The notes beneath the pieces are model-generated. The model saw only the letters and a list, made by a program, of their open reading frames with translations. It was not told the DNA's origin and did no database searches. Below, piece after piece: positions 5,534-13,537 of a stretch of DNA of 18,444 bases. Position 1 is the stretch's first letter. Every line of letters starts with the position of its first letter. Position numbers and translations under genes: made by a program. Location of the stretch: positions 1 through 18,444 of the forward strand of contig CALDJM010000002.1 in assembly GCA_937899155.1 (NCBI GenBank). The letters are read 5' to 3'. The stretch is from an uncultured bacterium (GTDB taxonomy: Bacteria; Patescibacteriota; Dojkabacteria; SC72).

Positions 5534-8029
5534 CTATTGCACGATCAGTAATTCTTCACCATCTCGACTAATTGTCAGAGTTTTTGAGTCAGTATCTTCC
5601 CCTTCATGAAGAATATAGTCTGCCAGAAGATTTTCAACCTTTTCTTGTATAAATCTTCTAAGAGGTCTAGCTCCATACTGCTCACTAAATGCTTTCTTTA
5701 CAATATATGTCACAGCCTTACCATCCAACCTAACAGTTATCTTCTCCTCAACCAACCGACTATTCAACTCTTCAATGAGCAACTTAACTATCTTTCTCGC
5801 ATCTTTTCGTGTTAAAGCTCTAAATATGACAGTATCATCTAACCTATTTAATAATTCAGGTCTTAGAGTATCCCTCAATTCTTCCATCAACAAATCCTTC
5901 ATACTACTATATGCACCATCAATCTCCTGATCACTCTTCTTCGCAGACACATTATGCTGAGAAAAACCAAGAACCTTACTCTTACCTATCTCCTCTGCCC
6001 CTATATTAGAGGTTAGAATTATTACACTATTCTTAAAATTCACCCTTCTACCCCTACCATCTGTTAGATGCCCATACTCCAATATCTGCAACAAAATGTT
6101 TAAAACATCTGGATGTGCCTTCTCTATTTCATCAAAAAGAATTACCGAATGTGGCTGCCTTCTAATCTTTTCAGTCAACCAACCACCCTGTTGAAATCCA
6201 ACATACCCCGGAGGAGAACCAATTAGTTTTGAAACACTATGCATCTCCATCATTTCACTCATATCTATCTGTACCAACCTATCCTGATCACCAAACAATT
6301 CTCCTGCTAAAACCTTTGCTAACTCAGTTTTTCCAACACCTGTAGGTCCCAAGAAAAGGAATGATGCCCAAGGCCTATCAGTATCAACAATACCTGTTCT
6401 TGCCCTCTTGACAGCATTTGCTACACTCTCACAAGCTTCATCTTGGCCAATAACTTTCTTTTTTAAAGTTCTGTCTAACATAATAAGAGAACTTTTCTCT
6501 TTGCTACCCAAGGTATTCAGTGGAATACCTGTCCACTTCGAGATAACTTTTCTTATATCCTCTCCCTTAATCTCATTCTTTTTATGACTCATATACGAAA
6601 GGAAATCCCTCTCTTTCTCTTTTATTAAGCTCTGCAAATGCTCACTCTCTTTATGTTTCTCTAATGCTTCCTCCATATTCCACCTCTCAATATCCCTGTC
6701 TTTCTTAGAATTAATATCCTGTAAAGTATTCCTCATAGTATCAATATCCTTAAAATCCTCTTCCAATCCCAACTTCCTTGAAGCTGTTGCCTCATCTAAG
6801 GCATCTATTGCTTTATCTGGCAAATATCTATCAACAACATACCTGTCCGTAAGATTCGCCGACACATTCAGTGCTTCATCAGAAATCTTTACATTATGAT
6901 ACTTTTCCAATAAAGGTCTAATCTTCTTTAATACTTCAACTGTAGATTCAACACTCAATTCTTCCAAAAATAAAGGTTGAAATCTCCTACTCAGCGCATT
7001 ATCGGCCTCAAAATATGCACTGTACTCCTCACTTGTTGTTGCACCAATACATCTAAAGTTACCTTCTGTAAGGGCTGGTTTTAATACAGAAGCTATATCT
7101 GAAGAACTTCCAGGTATACCAGGAGCAACTATCTGATGTATTTCATCAATGAAAAGAATCGTATCTTCGGACTGCACAACCTCCTCTATTATTGCCATAA
7201 CTTTCTCTTCAACATCTCCTCTCATCTTGCTACCAGCCATTATGTCCGAAATATTTACCGAAACTATCTTAGTATTCTTCAAAGAAGGTCCGACATCTCC
7301 ATTAGCTATCATCTGAGCCAAACCCTCTACCAATACTGTTTTACCAACACCTGCCTCTCCTACTATAATAGGATTATTCTTTTTTCTTCTGCCTAAAATA
7401 TTTGCCAACTGTCTTAATTCCTGCTCCCTACCAATAACAGGATCAAGCTTTTTTCTCTTAGCCAGATCAACCAACTCTGTTCCCAAAAAATCAATTAAAC
7501 CTTCCGATTCCTGCCCCATCGGATTATCCCAAGGCCTTGCAAATACTCCAATGGGATATATTGCAACTTTTCTTAATGCTACAGTATAAATCTCTGGAGT
7601 TAACCCTATATCTTTCAAACCTTCAAATTCAGGAAAACCTCCTTCGAGCAAAGCCATCATCACATGTTCAGTCCCAACATATACATGCCCTGCTTTAAGT
7701 GCGAGATAAAAAGACCTGTTTAATACAGACTTTACATCCTCTGAGAGCTCAATAACCATTTGCTCTTGAACGTTTCCTTGAGCATTAACATCTTTTTTAC
7801 CCAATACACTTTCCAGAAGAACTGATTCATTTACACCTGTTTCACTAACGACTTTACTAGCTAGGCAAGCCCTATTCAAAAGCAACCCAGCAAACAAATA
7901 TTTAAGTGAAACTTTTCTTCTTTTCTCCTGCTGAGCAACCAAAGAAGCAAGCCTAAGTGAGATTACAAGATTCTTACTCAACCTAGAAAGAAATGTACTC
8001 TTCTCTTTTTTTCCTTTTCTATTAAGCAT
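5534..8029 (-). CDS. clpC: ATP-dependent Clp protease ATP-binding subunit ClpC
   Basis: ClpC is a hexameric unfoldase that feeds substrates to the ClpP protease. The 831-residue protein shows a Clp_N double repeat (about 20-155) and a first AAA+ domain with Walker A GEAGVGKT (224-231) and Walker B ILFIDE (291-296). A charged helical middle domain follows (about 415-490). The second AAA+ domain has Walker A GPTGVGKT (561-568) and Walker B VILFDE (629-634). The tripeptide LGF (687-689) lies where ClpA/ClpC proteins carry the ClpP-docking loop, so a ClpP partner is expected; none is in this window. The basic N-terminus (RKGKKEK) is extra. The ATG lies 5 nt after TGG-TATAAT, with no ribosome site, suggesting leaderless translation. 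rpsA ends 26 bp upstream. Confidence 0.96.
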   Translation of the reverse strand: MLNRKGKKEKSTFLSRLSKNLVISLRLASLVAQQEKRRKVSLKYLFAGLLLNRACLASKVVSETGVNESVLLESVLGKKDVNAQGNVQEQMVIELSEDVKSVLNRSFYLALKAGHVYVGTEHVMMALLEGGFPEFEGLKDIGLTPEIYTVALRKVAIYPIGVFARPWDNPMGQESEGLIDFLGTELVDLAKRKKLDPVIGREQELRQLANILGRRKKNNPIIVGEAGVGKTVLVEGLAQMIANGDVGPSLKNTKIVSVNISDIMAGSKMRGDVEEKVMAIIEEVVQSEDTILFIDEIHQIVAPGIPGSSSDIASVLKPALTEGNFRCIGATTSEEYSAYFEADNALSRRFQPLFLEELSVESTVEVLKKIRPLLEKYHNVKISDEALNVSANLTDRYVVDRYLPDKAIDALDEATASRKLGLEEDFKDIDTMRNTLQDINSKKDRDIERWNMEEALEKHKESEHLQSLIKEKERDFLSYMSHKKNEIKGEDIRKVISKWTGIPLNTLGSKEKSSLIMLDRTLKKKVIGQDEACESVANAVKRARTGIVDTDRPWASFLFLGPTGVGKTELAKVLAGELFGDQDRLVQIDMSEMMEMHSVSKLIGSPPGYVGFQQGGWLTEKIRRQPHSVILFDEIEKAHPDVLNILLQILEYGHLTDGRGRRVNFKNSVIILTSNIGAEEIGKSKVLGFSQHNVSAKKSDQEIDGAYSSMKDLLMEELRDTLRPELLNRLDDTVIFRALTRKDARKIVKLLIEELNSRLVEEKITVRLDGKAVTYIVKKAFSEQYGARPLRRFIQEKVENLLADYILHEGEDTDSKTLTISRDGEELLIVQ

Positions 8030-8034
8030 TCTTA

Positions 8035-8043
8035 ATTATACCA
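8035..8043 (-). promoter_or_regulatory. Extended -10 promoter of clpC
   Basis: TGG-TATAAT on the minus strand lies in the 26-bp gap after rpsA and ends 5 nt before the clpC ATG. No -35 match is seen. It predicts a leaderless clpC mRNA in addition to possible read-through from rpsA. Confidence 0.55.
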
Positions 8044-8055
8044 CAAGAGAAGGCT

Positions 8056-9339
8056 TTACTTCTTTTCTGACAACTCTTCCTCCAAAGCTGAATCAACAGC
8101 AGATGCTAATTCTTCCTTAGAAACCTCTGGCTTCTCTTCCTCTACTTTTTCTTCCTTAACCACTGCTCCTGATTTTGCACCTTTAAGGCTCAAACCTAAG
8201 TGTCTCTCTGTAGAAGAAATGGAAAGAATTTTAACTTCAACATCTTGATCTATTTTTACAATATCTGCAGGATCTTTTACTAATTTATCTGACAACTCTG
8301 AGATATGGATCAAACCATTTAATCCTCCAGTAATTCTTACAAAAGCTCCGTAAGGAACAACTTTCTGAACTTTACCAGCAACAACATCACCAACTTTATA
8401 TTTAGAAATTGCCTCTGCCCATGGATCTTTAAGAAGCCTCTTCACACTATATGCAACTCTCTTACCTCCATCTGAAAGTCCTATCACCATTACTTCAACC
8501 TTACTACCAACCTCATACAAACTACCTATATCTTCAACCTTATCCCAAGAAAGTTCTGAGAGGTGAACTAACCCTTCTAAGCCTTCTGCATTAACAAAGA
8601 TTCCAAAAGGTGTAATACCACTAACAATTCCTTCCAATACATCTCCCTCTTTAACCTTACTTAATGTTTTCTCCCTCTGCTCAAGGTCTCTAGATTGTGT
8701 AACCATCTTTTCAGAAAGAATAATTCTGTTCTTTTCTCTGTCCAATTCAATGATTCTTGTCTGAATCTTGTCTCCAATTAAAGAATTCAATCTCTTCTGT
8801 ACCTTTGAAGAAATATCCTTACCCACCTGTCTAACACCACTGAGATATACTCTTGAAGCATCCAGTTGAGATGTTGGGATAAATCCTCTAATATCTTTAC
8901 CTATTTCAACTATAAGCCCACCGTTATTTGCCTCTACAACTACTGTTTCTACAATATCATTATCTTTCTTAGCTTTTTCAAGGTTCAACCAAGCACTTGC
9001 TTGCTGTGTCCTTCTAATTGAGAGAATCAATTGACCCTCATCATCTTCAGGTTTAACAACATATACTAAAATCTTATCTCCAACCTTTAAATCTCTCCAA
9101 TCTAATGTATCACTCTTTAATTCTCGACCTGCTACAATTCCTTCTGATTTATAGCCAATATCAACAATGACCATTCCACTTTGAACATCTACTACTTCTC
9201 CTTCAACAATATCACCTCTACTAAAGGTTTTTACTTGATTTGCTTCGTCGGAAAGAAATGTATCAATTTGTGAATACAGGGCTTTATTATCTTGAACTTT
9301 TGCTACTTTCTTTGTAGCGATTTTTGTTGTTTCTTCCAT
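8056..9339 (-). CDS. rpsA: Ribosomal protein S1 (four S1 domains)
   Basis: S1 binds mRNA on the small ribosomal subunit through OB-fold S1 motifs. Four are visible in 427 residues: about 40-110 (GDIVEGEVVDVQSGMVIVDI), 127-211 (a diverged copy), 231-301 (GDVLEGIVSGITPFGIFV) and 316-386 (GDVVAGKVQKVVPYGAFV). The last two are the most canonical. The tail (about 395-427) is rich in Glu and Lys and probably disordered. E. coli S1 has six domains; four is common in other phyla. I chose the ATG at 9337-9339 because AAAGGA stands 7 nt upstream. An in-frame ATG at 9385-9387 would add 16 residues but has no ribosome site. This is the clearest Shine-Dalgarno in the window and its promoter lies at 9414-9443. 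Confidence 0.93.
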   Translation of the reverse strand: MEETTKIATKKVAKVQDNKALYSQIDTFLSDEANQVKTFSRGDIVEGEVVDVQSGMVIVDIGYKSEGIVAGRELKSDTLDWRDLKVGDKILVYVVKPEDDEGQLILSIRRTQQASAWLNLEKAKKDNDIVETVVVEANNGGLIVEIGKDIRGFIPTSQLDASRVYLSGVRQVGKDISSKVQKRLNSLIGDKIQTRIIELDREKNRIILSEKMVTQSRDLEQREKTLSKVKEGDVLEGIVSGITPFGIFVNAEGLEGLVHLSELSWDKVEDIGSLYEVGSKVEVMVIGLSDGGKRVAYSVKRLLKDPWAEAISKYKVGDVVAGKVQKVVPYGAFVRITGGLNGLIHISELSDKLVKDPADIVKIDQDVEVKILSISSTERHLGLSLKGAKSGAVVKEEKVEEEKPEVSKEELASAVDSALEEELSEKK

Positions 9340-9346
9340 AGGGTTA

Positions 9347-9352
9347 TCCTTT
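9347..9352 (-). promoter_or_regulatory. Ribosome binding site of rpsA
   Basis: AAAGGA with a 7-nt spacer to the ATG at 9339 decides the rpsA start over the upstream ATG at 9387. Confidence 0.75.
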
Positions 9353-9413
9353 GGTGATGTCCTCTTGTTAGTTAGATAGACATACAACTAATATTAATAT
9401 ACTAACAGATAGG

Positions 9414-9443
9414 AGTATATCATAGATATATGTATTTTTGCAA
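9414..9443 (-). promoter_or_regulatory. Promoter of rpsA
   Basis: The minus strand has TTGCAA (9438-9443), an 18-nt spacer and TATACT (9414-9419). The predicted start near 9407 gives a leader of about 68 nt, the only sizeable leader with a good ribosome site here. Confidence 0.6.
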
Positions 9444-9496
9444 AAAAAGACAATTGTTTGATATATTGACACTTTTTACTTGTACAAAAAAACTAC

Positions 9497-9524
9497 TTTT
9501 GATACTATACATATAGTATCAAAA
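9497..9524. repeat. 12-bp inverted repeat in the rpsA/surface-protein divergent region
   Basis: TTTTGATACTAT (9497-9508) and ATAGTATCAAAA (9513-9524) are perfect reverse complements around ACAT. The repeat sits between divergent genes, where a terminator is not expected, and overlaps the likely -10 of the surface-protein gene. An operator for a dimeric regulator is the simplest reading. Confidence 0.6.
9500..9508 (+). promoter_or_regulatory. Possible extended -10 promoter of the surface-protein gene
   Basis: TGA-TACTAT lies in the left arm of the palindrome, with a weak -35 (TTGTAC, 9480-9485) at 17 nt. The start would fall near 9515, just before the open frame that encodes the signal peptide. 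Confidence 0.4.
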
Positions 9525-9571
9525 CTAAAACTGTCCAAAAAGAGAGATTAACATCTAGAATCCCCTTACTG

Positions 9572-10240
9572 TTGCTATTTTTTACCCTACCCATAGTTCT
9601 AGTACCTCTCATTCTTTCTAAAGTTAAGTTCAATGCTTTTGCATATACAGCAGATGAATTTGTAACTGTTTGGAAAACTGATAATCCTGGAACATCGAAT
9701 TCAACCAGTATTACTATCCCCACTACGGGAAGTGGATACAATTATGATGTTGACTGGACATGTGATGGTACTTTTGATGATATTGGAGTAACAGGAGATA
9801 TTACTCATGATTATCAAACAGCTGGTACATATAATGTATGTATAAGAGGAACTTTTCCACAAATCTATTTTAATAATGATGGTGATAAAGAAAAAATCCT
9901 TGATGTTAAACAGTGGGGAACTATTCAATGGCGCTCAATGCAAAGAGCATTTTTTGGTGCCAATAATCTCGATGTTACAGCAACAGACACACCAAATCTC
10001 ACCACGGTTACCAATATGGAAGCTATGTTTAGTGGAACTTCTTCTTTAGTTGGTAATGCTTCTTTCAATAATTGGAATACTTCAAATATAGTTAATTTTT
10101 CTTCAATTTTTTCAGATTCTCCAAAGTTTAATCAACCAATCGGCAACTGGAATACATCAAATGCTACAAACATGAGGGCAACATTCCTTAATGCTAGTTC
10201 TTTCAATCAGGATATTAGTAATTGGATACTACGAAGGTAG
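9572..10240 (+). CDS. BspA-like (DUF285) surface protein, N-terminal part before a frameshift
   Basis: This frame encodes a secreted surface protein. A hydrophobic segment (LFFTLPIVLVPLILS) is followed by a PKD-like beta domain (VDWTCDGTFDDIGVTGDITH), then DUF285/BspA repeats of the form FNNWNTSNIVNFSSIF and FNQPIGNWNTSNATNM. The only conventional start is TTG at 9572, which would leave the signal peptide without its basic head. The frame stays open upstream, and from ATC at 9518 it would read IKTKTVQKERLTSRIP followed by the hydrophobic core, a typical signal sequence apart from the start codon. The true start may be a mutated ATG. True homology ends at W (10223-10225); the last five codons are out of frame because one base is missing, and the protein continues in the next frame. 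Confidence 0.75.
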   Translation: MLFFTLPIVLVPLILSKVKFNAFAYTADEFVTVWKTDNPGTSNSTSITIPTTGSGYNYDVDWTCDGTFDDIGVTGDITHDYQTAGTYNVCIRGTFPQIYFNNDGDKEKILDVKQWGTIQWRSMQRAFFGANNLDVTATDTPNLTTVTNMEAMFSGTSSLVGNASFNNWNTSNIVNFSSIFSDSPKFNQPIGNWNTSNATNMRATFLNASSFNQDISNWILRR

Positions 10241-11724
10241 AATCCATGTCTCTTATGTTTAAAGGAGCAACACTCTTTAATCAAAGCATCGGTGGGTGGA
10301 ATACTAGCAATATAAATAATTTTGGGGATATGTTTAACAATGCAATAGCTTTCAATAATGGACAACCTGCTGGAGCTTCGACTGCACCACTCAACTGGGA
10401 TACTAGCAAGGCTACCGCTATGTGGTCGATGTTTTTTGGGGCTACCGCCTGTAGACCAAATGGTAAGTATACCATCAGTCTTGACATGACCTCTTATCCA
10501 GATGGTATCGTAACCATCACCGCTACTCAAACCGATGTTGCTGGCAATAGTGCTACAGCTTCGGTTAATGTACAAAAAGATGTTGTGCCTCCTGTTGTCA
10601 GCATAGACAATCTCATCACTAATCAATATTCGCCTCGATTGACTGGTACGATGAATGAATACCACGGCAAAGGTAAAGTGTTAATTGCTGGTGTATCCGG
10701 TGCATTTTTTATCACCTTACTTAGTGATAACACCTGGTACATCAATGCTGGCACTGTCCCTAACTTAGCTGACGGAACTTACGACCTCACCATGAGCGGT
10801 AAAGACGGAGTTGGTAATGAAACCATCAAAACCTTCCCTAACATTCTCACCATCGACACTGTTCGTCCTAATGTGACAATAGAACAGACCATTGGACAAT
10901 CTGATCCAACAACTACAGATAGTGCTAAGTTCACAATGATACTGTCCGAACCTTTAATGTCCCCTATCCTACTACTAGACATATTTACAATAGAAGGAAC
11001 AACAGGAGACATATCTTCCATAACACAGGTTTCTGATACAGAGTACTTAATAGAAATAACTGGCATGAGTGACAATGACAGTGTTTCACTCTCTTTAGAT
11101 GAGAACAAGATTAGAGACTTAGCTGGAAACTACAACGAGGCTAGTACATCTGAAGATAACACAGTAACATACAAAAAACCAATCATCCAACCACCCGTGG
11201 AACCTGAAGTTACTAATCCACCAACTCCACAAAGCCCACCAAGTCCTCCAAGTATTACAACTACACAACCTTCACCAATTAGAAGATATGAGAGCATCCT
11301 TAAACAGAAAATTCAAGAAGAAAAGGTAGAGGAAAGTAAAGAACCTAAGAAAGAAAAGAAAACTCCTGTATTTGCAACTAGAAACTTAAGAGTAAAGGTA
11401 CAAGACAACAGAGAGAATCCATTAGAAAATGTAAACATAGAACTTCATTCAGATGTTGTTAAAGGCATAACGGATAAGAACGGAGAAGTATTTTTTGAAA
11501 ATGTTAAAACTGGCAAACATAAATTAATCGTTTCATACAAAGATCAAAGGATTGAAAGAGAGGTTAATCTAAAAGATAATTTAGAAGAAGAAATGGTGAT
11601 TAATATTAAAATAGAGAATGCTGGAATACCTTGTTATGTATATTGGTTAATTGCTGTAATAATACTGCTGCTAGTTATATTAGGATATACAAAATACAAA
11701 AAGGAAAAAAGAAAGAATAAATAA
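10222..11724 (+). CDS. Surface protein, C-terminal part: BspA repeats, Ig-like domains, membrane anchor
   Basis: This continues the previous gene after a frameshift at about 10225, where NW|DTTKVESMSLMF completes a broken repeat. It holds further BspA-type repeats (FNQSIGGWNTSNINNF and NWDTSKATAMWSMFF). Two or more Ig-like beta domains follow (TDVAGNSATASVNV, IRDLAGNYNEAS, a bacterial Ig-like theme). Next come a Pro-rich linker (about 11181-11285), a charged segment rich in Lys and Glu, and a carboxypeptidase-regulatory-like domain (ENPLENVNIELH). A transmembrane helix (YWLIAVIILLLVILGY) and basic tail end the protein. The topology is an extracellular stalk held in the membrane, plausible for adhesion or host/cell contact. 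If really separate, translation would need TTG 10222 or ATG 10246, neither with a ribosome site, so I read the two parts as one disrupted gene of about 717 codons or more. Confidence 0.75.
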   Translation: MDTTKVESMSLMFKGATLFNQSIGGWNTSNINNFGDMFNNAIAFNNGQPAGASTAPLNWDTSKATAMWSMFFGATACRPNGKYTISLDMTSYPDGIVTITATQTDVAGNSATASVNVQKDVVPPVVSIDNLITNQYSPRLTGTMNEYHGKGKVLIAGVSGAFFITLLSDNTWYINAGTVPNLADGTYDLTMSGKDGVGNETIKTFPNILTIDTVRPNVTIEQTIGQSDPTTTDSAKFTMILSEPLMSPILLLDIFTIEGTTGDISSITQVSDTEYLIEITGMSDNDSVSLSLDENKIRDLAGNYNEASTSEDNTVTYKKPIIQPPVEPEVTNPPTPQSPPSPPSITTTQPSPIRRYESILKQKIQEEKVEESKEPKKEKKTPVFATRNLRVKVQDNRENPLENVNIELHSDVVKGITDKNGEVFFENVKTGKHKLIVSYKDQRIEREVNLKDNLEEEMVINIKIENAGIPCYVYWLIAVIILLLVILGYTKYKKEKRKNK

Positions 11725-11726
11725 TT

Positions 11727-11746
11727 TAACTATTAATTCATAGTTA
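11727..11746. terminator. AT-rich hairpin between convergent genes
   Basis: TAACTAT and ATAGTTA pair around a 6-nt loop across the 8-bp gap between the surface-protein and endonuclease III stops. On the minus strand it is followed by the T-rich AATTATTTATTCTTTC, so it may terminate the nth operon. The stem has little GC, so this is weak. Confidence 0.3.
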
Positions 11747-12374
11747 TCACCCCCTTCAAATATTCCTTCAACACCACCCTATCCATATCAGGCTTCTTAG
11801 CTTTCAAAATATACCTACCATACAACACAAATGTCGAATTCACCTTGTACCAAACCTTTTTAGGGTAAAGTTTTTCTAAATCATGAGCGACCTTTGTAGC
11901 ATCTGTATTCTTTGTTAAACCATATGCCCTTGCCACTCTTAAAACATGAGTATCAACAGCTATTCCTTGATTTGCTTGATATCTATCATTCAAAAAGACA
12001 TTTGCAGTCTTGTAGCCTACCCCAGGCAATTCAATTAGCTCCTTGAGTATCCTAGGAGGTTGTCCATCATACCTCTGATCTAGAATCTCAGCCATTGCTT
12101 TAATATGCTTAGATTTAGTTCTGAAATAGTTGATACCCCCCAGGGTATGTTCCAGGTCTTCCTGTTTTGCTTTGGAAAGTTTTTTCGCAGTAGGAAACTT
12201 CCTAAACAATTCAGATGTAACCTTATTAACCTGTTTATCAGTTGTCTGTGCTGAAAGTATGATACAAACTAAAAACTGAAAATCATCTTCCCAATTAACA
12301 AGCTCTGTAGTGGCCTCTGGGAAGAGTTTCTCTGTTTCAGATAGTAGAAGACCTGCCAATTCTTTCTTGGTCAT
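11733..12374 (-). CDS. nth: Endonuclease III (DNA glycosylase/AP lyase), lacking the Fe-S cluster
   Basis: Endonuclease III removes oxidised pyrimidines and nicks abasic sites in base-excision repair. The 213-residue protein is of normal length. It has SAQTTD (41-46), the helix-hairpin-helix LPGVGYKTA (116-124) with the catalytic Lys122, and the catalytic Asp141 in AVDTHVLRVA. E. coli Nth ends with a four-cysteine 4Fe-4S loop. Here the matching C-terminus (YGRYILKAKKPDMDRVVLKEYLKG) has no cysteines; the only cysteine in the protein is C37. Both catalytic residues are kept, so it is probably active without the cluster. It overlaps the upstream kinase-like gene by 4 bp (ATGA), indicating translational coupling. 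Confidence 0.93.
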   Translation of the reverse strand: MTKKELAGLLLSETEKLFPEATTELVNWEDDFQFLVCIILSAQTTDKQVNKVTSELFRKFPTAKKLSKAKQEDLEHTLGGINYFRTKSKHIKAMAEILDQRYDGQPPRILKELIELPGVGYKTANVFLNDRYQANQGIAVDTHVLRVARAYGLTKNTDATKVAHDLEKLYPKKVWYKVNSTFVLYGRYILKAKKPDMDRVVLKEYLKGVITMN

Positions 12375-13384
12375 AATTCCAACCCTCTCCTAAGCTTAGA
12401 TACGAACCTTTTACCTAAGAAATATTCAAAAACATTCATAACCTCGGGCACTTCTAGGACTACTCTCCTAAACTCACCTCTAACGTCATCACTCCTAAAA
12501 GCAATATTCATACAGCTATTCGCTACTTGCTCACCAAGTGCAAGACCTTTTTCATACATCAAATCCTTCATATTCCTTTGCAAAGCATTGTTATATACAG
12601 AGAAATCACCTCTATCATACACAGCTTTAGGATACATTCCTTTCACAATCTCCTTAAAACCAATATCGTACCTCTCTCCGTTTCTTATCTCACCCATTAT
12701 TCCATATGTACTCCAAAGGATATTTTCTATATCTCCCCAAATATCATCCCTGCTCCTCCAACCATCGTTACTCTTTGTCACAACCTCATTCCATCCAGGA
12801 CCAACAATATCTTTGTACATTGAATACACCTCACTACACCTCTCTTGCACATCTTTCTTTTCATAGTGATCTGTCCCCTCTCCTCGGATATTCCTCCATT
12901 CATCTTCTTCTGATTTTAATTGTACAACACACCTATCCAACCCCAGTTTGGAAATCATCAAAGAGTCATAATTCGTTGCTTTATCAATATATCCTCGTAC
13001 TTCCTCTCTATTCCAATCGCTCTGAAATGATATTCCATACCCTATTGTCACAGCATTACTGTATGGACTCCTATCAAGAACCAAAAGGGTATCTCGATAC
13101 TTCTCATCACTCAAATACACATCCATGAACTCCAACCTGTTTAACGCAAAAAGTGCCATTCTAACATCCAAGTTACTTTCAGCACTCAAAACATCTTCAG
13201 GACATCCATTTTTCAACAGAGATCTGATGACTGTCCCCACAGGTGTAGCGTATACAGGGAAAGAGGAGTATGTAATATTTACACATTCTGATTCAAGCTC
13301 ACTGAGTATTCTAGAGGTGGCATCACCCTTCCCAACCTGATCTGCACCCTCCACACATAACACCCCATAGCTTTTAACTTCCAT
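12371..13384 (-). CDS. Thymidylate-kinase-like protein with a C-terminal extension of unknown function
   Basis: Residues 1-215 resemble the dTMP kinase fold. They include a P-loop EGADQVGKGDAT (12-23), the YSSFP segment (39-43) like the FP motif of human-type TMK, LFALNRLE (78-85), the DR motif in LVLDRSPYSN (101-110), and a LID-like stretch with DHYEKKDVQERC (172-183). dTMP kinase makes dTDP for DNA synthesis. Two oddities stand out. The P-loop has GKG instead of GKT/GKS, as in adenylate kinases (GKGT) and PPK2 (GKGG). The protein is 337 residues against about 205-215 for the family; the last ~120 residues match nothing I recognise. The gene overlaps nth by 4 bp. An extended -10 promoter precedes it and no Shine-Dalgarno is seen. 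Another nucleotide kinase or a polyphosphate-linked kinase remains possible. Confidence 0.7.
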   Translation of the reverse strand: MEVKSYGVLCVEGADQVGKGDATSRILSELESECVNITYSSFPVYATPVGTVIRSLLKNGCPEDVLSAESNLDVRMALFALNRLEFMDVYLSDEKYRDTLLVLDRSPYSNAVTIGYGISFQSDWNREEVRGYIDKATNYDSLMISKLGLDRCVVQLKSEEDEWRNIRGEGTDHYEKKDVQERCSEVYSMYKDIVGPGWNEVVTKSNDGWRSRDDIWGDIENILWSTYGIMGEIRNGERYDIGFKEIVKGMYPKAVYDRGDFSVYNNALQRNMKDLMYEKGLALGEQVANSCMNIAFRSDDVRGEFRRVVLEVPEVMNVFEYFLGKRFVSKLRRGLEL

Positions 13385-13417
13385 TTTTGAGAGAAAAGTG
13401 TAAATTTATTCACCTTC

Positions 13418-13426
13418 ATTATAACA
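13418..13426 (-). promoter_or_regulatory. Extended -10 promoter of the kinase-nth operon
   Basis: TGT-TATAAT on the minus strand ends 33 nt before the ATG; the predicted start is near 13411, giving a leader of about 27 nt. The -35 region is poor, as is usual for extended -10 promoters. Confidence 0.6.
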
Positions 13427-13537
13427 TAGAAAGTTTTCCAGACTTTTTGTTCAAAGATTTTACACTAGTGAAAACATTACTAATTCAACTAGATAAAAAT
13501 TTGAACATTCCCACAATCAAACCCAACACTCTTAGAC

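Noticed and set aside
9385..9387. Upstream ATG as the rpsA start
   Set aside because: It adds a non-conserved MYVYLTNKR segment with no ribosome site, whereas the ATG at 9339 has AAAGGA at good spacing.
10222..10230. Programmed ribosomal frameshifting in the surface-protein gene
   Set aside because: The junction TTGGATA is not a slippery heptamer and no following stimulatory structure is obvious; a one-base deletion is simpler.
12527..13340. Several plus-strand frames opposite the kinase gene
   Set aside because: They are low-complexity Ser/Tyr/His/Pro-rich translations of the antisense strand of a gene with clear motifs.
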